Part shown: positions 5,366 to 8,624 of the stretch, piece after piece | Layout of the letters: every line of letters begins with the position of its first letter | Numbering within the stretch: position 1 is the stretch's first letter | NCBI GenBank assembly: GCA_044225565.1 | Contig: JBGAIL010000204.1 | Coordinates: 1 to 8,624, forward strand | DNA: 8,624 nt | Source: CAVXAE01 sp044225565 | GTDB lineage: Bacteria > Pseudomonadota > Gammaproteobacteria > Steroidobacterales > Steroidobacteraceae | Reading direction: 5' to 3' | Notes under the pieces: model-generated | Told to the model about the DNA's origin: nothing | Databases searched by the model: none | The model's input: only the letters and a program-made list of their open reading frames with translations | Translations under genes and position numbers: made by a program

Positions 5366-7554
5366 GTCGCGGCCTGCCTCGCCAGCCGTTGCGCATTGAG
5401 CACTACCAGCAGCGAGCTTGCCGACATGCCGATGGCGGCAAGCCACGGTGACACGAGGTTCAGCGCGGCGAGCGGGATCGCCACGGCGTTGTAGGCGAGC
5501 GCCCACCACAGATTCGTCCGGATCACGCCCAGCATGCGGCGGGCGACCGCTACGCCATCCGAAACGGCCTGCATGGAGTCGTTGAGCAACAGCAAATCCG
5601 ATGCGGCTTGCGCGATGGCCGAGCCTTCGCCCATCGCGCAGGAGACGTTCGCGGCGGCGAGCACGGGGCCGTCGTTGATGCCGTCGCCCATCATGAGCAC
5701 GCGGCGGCCTTCGCGTTGCAGCTGCGGGACGACTTCGATTTTCTGGGCCGGCGACTGGCGCGCGCAGGCCTGGCCGATGTCGAGCGTGCGGGCGATCTGT
5801 GATACGGCGGTCGCCCTGGTCGCCGCTCGCGAGGACGGAGCGACGCTGGTTCCCGCAAGGAGGCGATGGCCTCGCGGACCCGAGGGCGCAGGGTCTCGGC
5901 GATCTCGAAGCTCGCGATCCAGCCGCGTGCGTTACCGAGCGTGATGCCGCCCGGCGGTGAAGGGCGCCTTCGCGCCGGCCGCCAGCTCAGCGACCCATTC
6001 CAGGGCGGCCGAGGTATGCCAGAGGCGGCCGGCCACTTTGCCGGACAGGCCGCAGCCCGGCTCCTCCTCGATGTCGCTCGCAACCACGTCCGTGCGCGAG
6101 TGACCCGCGAAGGCCGCGGCCAGAGGATGGCTCGAGCCGCGCTCGAGAGCCGCTGCGATCGCGAGCGCATCCGCTTGCCGCAGGGCGCCGGTCGAGATCA
6201 CGCGTACCAATGCAGGTTGCCCGGAAGTCAGCGTCCCCGTCTTGTCGAACACGACTGTGTCGATGCGTGCGAGTCGCTCGAGCGCATCCGCCCGCGTTAC
6301 CAGCAACCCGCTTCGTGCCAGCCGCATCGAAGCTGCCGCCACGGCAACCGGCGTGGCGAGCGACAACGCACAAGGACAGGTGACCACGAGAACTGCCAGC
6401 GCAGCGGGAAAGGCCCGCGCCGGGTCCACGAGCATCCAGGCAGCCGCTACTCCCGCTGCGAGCACGAGGATCACTGCAATGAAGACATTCGCCAGTCGAT
6501 CCGCCGTACGCGCGACGGCCGGTCGCGTCGATTGTGCCCGCTCGAGCAGGGCGACGATCGAAGCGAGCGTCGAGCCGGCGCAGTCCTGGGCGGCGATCAC
6601 CTGGATCGGCCCCTGCAGATTGAGTGACCCACCGAGCAGCGGCTCCCCGGATCGCTTGTGCCGCGGCGTCGACTCACCCGTCACCAGCGACTCATCGACG
6701 CGCGCCGTTCCGGTTTCGAGCCGCGAGTCCACCGGGATGACGCCGCCCTTGGGAATCGACAGGAGGTCGCCAGCCCGGATGAGGTCCACCGCGATGCGCT
6801 CGCTGGTGCCGTCCGCCCCGATGCGCGTGGCATGCGCCGGAAGCGAACGGCTCACGGCCTCGCCCAGCGAGAGGCTGCGCTGGCGGACGACCATCTCCAC
6901 GTAGCGCCCGGCGCCCAGGAAGAAGATGAACATCGTCACCGAGTCGAAGTAGGTCTCGCCATGACCGCGGACGGTGTTGAAGACGCTGGCGGCGTAGGCA
7001 AGGCACAGAGCGAGCGCGACGGGTACGTCCATGCCGAGCGAGCGCTGCCTCAAATCGCGCAGGGCGCCGAGCAGGTAGGGGGCGCCGGAGTAGAAAAGAA
7101 CCGGCGTCGTGATCAGCAGACCCGTGTAGCGCAGATAGCTCGCTATCGCGGGATCGATCGATTCCGGCGTGGCGACGTAGACGCCGAGCACGTACATCAT
7201 CACCTGCATCATGCCGATGCCGGCGAGGCCGATGCGCTTCAGCGCCATGCGGCGCTCGCGCTGGAAATCCTGCGTCGAGCGTTCGCCGGCGAGCGGCAGT
7301 GGGCGAAAGCCGGCTTCCTGTACGGTGGCGAGAATGCCGGAGATCGTGGTTCGGGCGGGATCGAAGTCGACGCTGACGCGCGCGGTCGCTACGTTGACGG
7401 CGACCCGTTCGACGCCAGGCAGAGTGGAGACGGCCTTCTCGATGGAGCGGGAGCATGCGACGCAACGAATGCCCTGTGCGGCAAAGACGGCGCGAGCGCG
7501 CTCGCCCTGCTGCTGTACCCAGAACGCATCCGCCGTGGCGCTGATCGTGCTCAT
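5362..7554 (-). pseudogene. ccoI: CcoI copper-transporting P1B-type ATPase, frameshifted in the P domain
   Basis: CcoI/FixI is an inner-membrane Cu(+)-exporting ATPase that supplies copper for cbb3 oxidase. The first frame (7554 to TAA 5932-5934, 540 residues) shows an HMA domain with GIRCVAC (Cys31, Cys34), membrane helices and the actuator loop TGES (292-295). It continues with the Cu-site motif CPC (393-395), phosphorylation site Asp437 in DKTGTLT, and the SSHPLA nucleotide motif (His476). The next piece, GITLGNARGWIASFEIAETL, is in a second frame. VLASGDQGD is in a third, and AVSQIARTLDIGQ through GDGINDGP (nominally 623 on) to LARQAAT is back in the first. Repaired length is about 730 residues, normal for the family. 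It lacks the Cys-rich segment that many CcoI proteins carry before the HMA domain. The ATG is 3 bp after the fixH stop; the end overlaps ccoS. Either a pseudogene or a functional gene with local sequence errors. Confidence 0.88.
5809..5952 (-). other. Cluster of frame-changing indels inside ccoI
   Basis: The conserved ATPase sequence changes frame repeatedly here. A CCC run at 5950-5952 looks one base too long (FTAG then GITLG). The LRE and VLASGD segments are offset by a net two missing bases, best placed at 5849/5850 and 5836/5837, which would restore LREASVAPVLASGD. One extra base at 5809/5810 separates SGDQGD from AVSQIARTL. The indels sum to zero, so translation after 5809 is in the original frame. 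The exact bases are a reconstruction; the frame changes themselves are read directly. Confidence 0.8.
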
Positions 7555-7557
7555 GGG

Positions 7558-8121
7558 TCAGTGCGCCAGTTGCCCGCTTGCCAAGGGTGCCGAGGCAGCG
7601 GCGGTCGGCGGCGCGGGCACGCCCGCGTCGAACGTCAGCCCATCGAGCTCGCCGCGATGCGTGGTGCGTAGCGCCCAATTCCCGTCCGCGTCCATGAGCT
7701 CGATGCGCCAGTTCGCTGAAGGCATTGCCGGACACTGGCCCACATAGCGGGCGCCGCGCGGCTCCGTCGTCTGCCGGCGGAACTCGATCTTCCGATCGAG
7801 CGAAGGCATCGTCGCGTGCGCCAGCATGAGGTGCAGCGTCTCCGGTGCCTGGCCGTGGGTGCTCAACCGAAGCGCACAAGTTCCACCTTCACGCAGGCCA
7901 GTCACGCTCGCGGAAACGCCCAGCTTCCCAGCCCGCATGCCACGGGAAAAATCCCGGTCGAGCTGAAACCCCTCCCAGTGATACTGCTCGGGCAGCTCGC
8001 TCTCCGGATGCAGCAGCGTCAGTCCAAGCGTCGCAAAGCTCGCCACCACCGCGATGGCCGGCAACGCCACCGCCAGCAGCAGGGCGGGATTGCGCAGCAA
8101 GGTCAGGGCTTTCGAGGACAT
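7558..8121 (-). CDS. fixH: FixH/CcoH family cbb3 oxidase assembly protein
   Basis: The 187-residue protein has one N-terminal membrane helix (about 13-37), then a periplasmic domain starting with the signature ELPEQYHWEGFQLDRDF (42-58) typical of betaproteobacterial FixH. The remainder is beta-rich with two cysteines (in GTCALRL and GQCPAMP) and a C-terminal Ala/Pro-rich tail. FixH/CcoH supports assembly or stability of cbb3 oxidase and is thought to act with CcoI/CcoG; its exact step is not defined. I chose the ATG at 8121, 7 nt after the ccoG stop. The frame is open to 8232, but that extension overlaps ccoG and is basic low-complexity sequence. The stop (7560-7558) is 3 nt before the ccoI start. 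The ribosome site is weak, so translation is probably coupled to ccoG. Confidence 0.92.
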   Translation of the reverse strand: MSSKALTLLRNPALLLAVALPAIAVVASFATLGLTLLHPESELPEQYHWEGFQLDRDFSRGMRAGKLGVSASVTGLREGGTCALRLSTHGQAPETLHLMLAHATMPSLDRKIEFRRQTTEPRGARYVGQCPAMPSANWRIELMDADGNWALRTTHRGELDGLTFDAGVPAPPTAAASAPLASGQLAH

Positions 8122-8128
8122 CCGCTCA

Positions 8129-8624
8129 TCACCGTGTCGGCGCCAGGAAGCGCGCCGAAGTGCTGGTCCGCAAGGTCGCATCGTCCGTGGCTTCGACGTG
8201 GAACGAGATGGTCTGGCCGCCTTCGGGCTCATACGCAGGCCGCCTCACCCGCAACGCCACGGGGAACACTTCGCCGCTCCCCACCTCGAACACCGCCGGC
8301 GCAGGATCCAGGCTCAACTCGCCCGCGCCATGCACGCTCACCGCGTAGCGGTGCGCCTGCTCCGTCTTGTTCAGGATCTTCACGTTGTAGACGTTCTCCA
8401 CGAGCCCATCATCGAGCAGCCGGTAGAGCGCATTGCGATCCCGGCTCACGTCCACTTCGAGCGGCATGCGCCGCGCCAGCCCCACGGCAAAGAGCGTCAC
8501 GAGGGCCAGCAGCATCACCGCATATATGGCGATGCGCGGCCTGAGCACTCGCGTAGGCTTGTGTTCCAGCGCATTCTGCGTCGTGTACCGGATCAGCCCG
8601 CGCGGATAACCCACTTTGTCCATG
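8129..8624 (-). CDS. ccoG: CcoG (FixG/RdxA family) cbb3 oxidase accessory protein, C-terminal part
   Basis: Only the last 165 codons are in the window; the gene continues beyond the right edge. The first visible residues MDKVGYPRGLIRYTTQNALE match the conserved region just after the last ferredoxin-type cysteine of CcoG; the preceding partial codon ends in C, consistent with Cys. A membrane helix follows at visible residues 30-50 (RIAIYAVMLLALVTLFAVGLA). Next comes the C-terminal Ig-like domain (from about 53; LEVDVSRDRNALYR, ENVYNVKILNKT). CcoG is a membrane-bound 2x[4Fe-4S] protein linked to cbb3 oxidase maturation, reported to reduce Cu(II) to Cu(I) for CcoI. The ATG at 8623 is internal, not the start. 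The TGA is at 8131-8129, 7 nt before fixH. The structural genes ccoNOQP are usually upstream of this gene. Confidence 0.95.
   Translation of the reverse strand, partial: MDKVGYPRGLIRYTTQNALEHKPTRVLRPRIAIYAVMLLALVTLFAVGLARRMPLEVDVSRDRNALYRLLDDGLVENVYNVKILNKTEQAHRYAVSVHGAGELSLDPAPAVFEVGSGEVFPVALRVRRPAYEPEGGQTISFHVEATDDATLRTSTSARFLAPTR

Noticed and set aside
6658..7671. 337-codon plus-strand open frame opposite ccoI
   Set aside because: Antisense to HMA and transmembrane coding sequence, with Arg/Asp-rich content and no family features.

Overview
The window is GC-rich DNA with gene-dense, mostly ATG-started coding regions. The organism looks like a facultatively aerobic or denitrifying proteobacterium, most likely a betaproteobacterium (inference). 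The basis is the ccoG-fixH-ccoI-ccoS order, the FixH signature around LPEQYHWEGF, and the FixL-like PAS hybrid kinase. No rRNA, tRNA, CRISPR, insertion sequence or phage gene was seen.

Layout. Positions 1-2471 lie on the minus strand: hemN (oxygen-independent coproporphyrinogen III dehydrogenase), followed by nnrS (NO-response membrane protein), which runs off the left edge. A 221-bp divergent intergenic region (2472-2692) carries a perfect 7-bp inverted repeat. On the plus strand, a PAS-containing hybrid histidine kinase (2693 onward) is followed by a tandem-domain universal stress protein (4218-5207), with an ATGA overlap. From 8624 down to 5204 on the minus strand is the cbb3 oxidase maturation cluster: ccoG (C-terminal part only), fixH/ccoH, ccoI and ccoS. 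It meets the stress-protein gene tail to tail, and the two stop codons share one CTAG.

The genes form a coherent low-oxygen module. CcoG, FixH, CcoI and CcoS build the high-affinity cbb3 cytochrome c oxidase (copper delivery, cofactor insertion). HemN makes haem without O2. NnrS belongs to nitric-oxide tolerance. A PAS kinase is a plausible redox, oxygen or haem-linked regulator. The structural genes ccoNOQP and the partner response regulator are not in the window; ccoNOQP would be expected beyond the right edge.

Two genes are broken as given. The hybrid kinase loses one base near 3943, which separates its receiver domain (including the phosphoacceptor Asp) from the kinase core. ccoI changes frame at least three times, best explained as four single-base indels, between 5809 and 5952; the cluster sums to zero, so the downstream frame matches the upstream one. 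Sequencing or assembly error is as likely as real decay. I did not find a clearly new biological system. The most useful leads are the intergenic dyad, the FixL-like PAS domain and the two frameshift sites.
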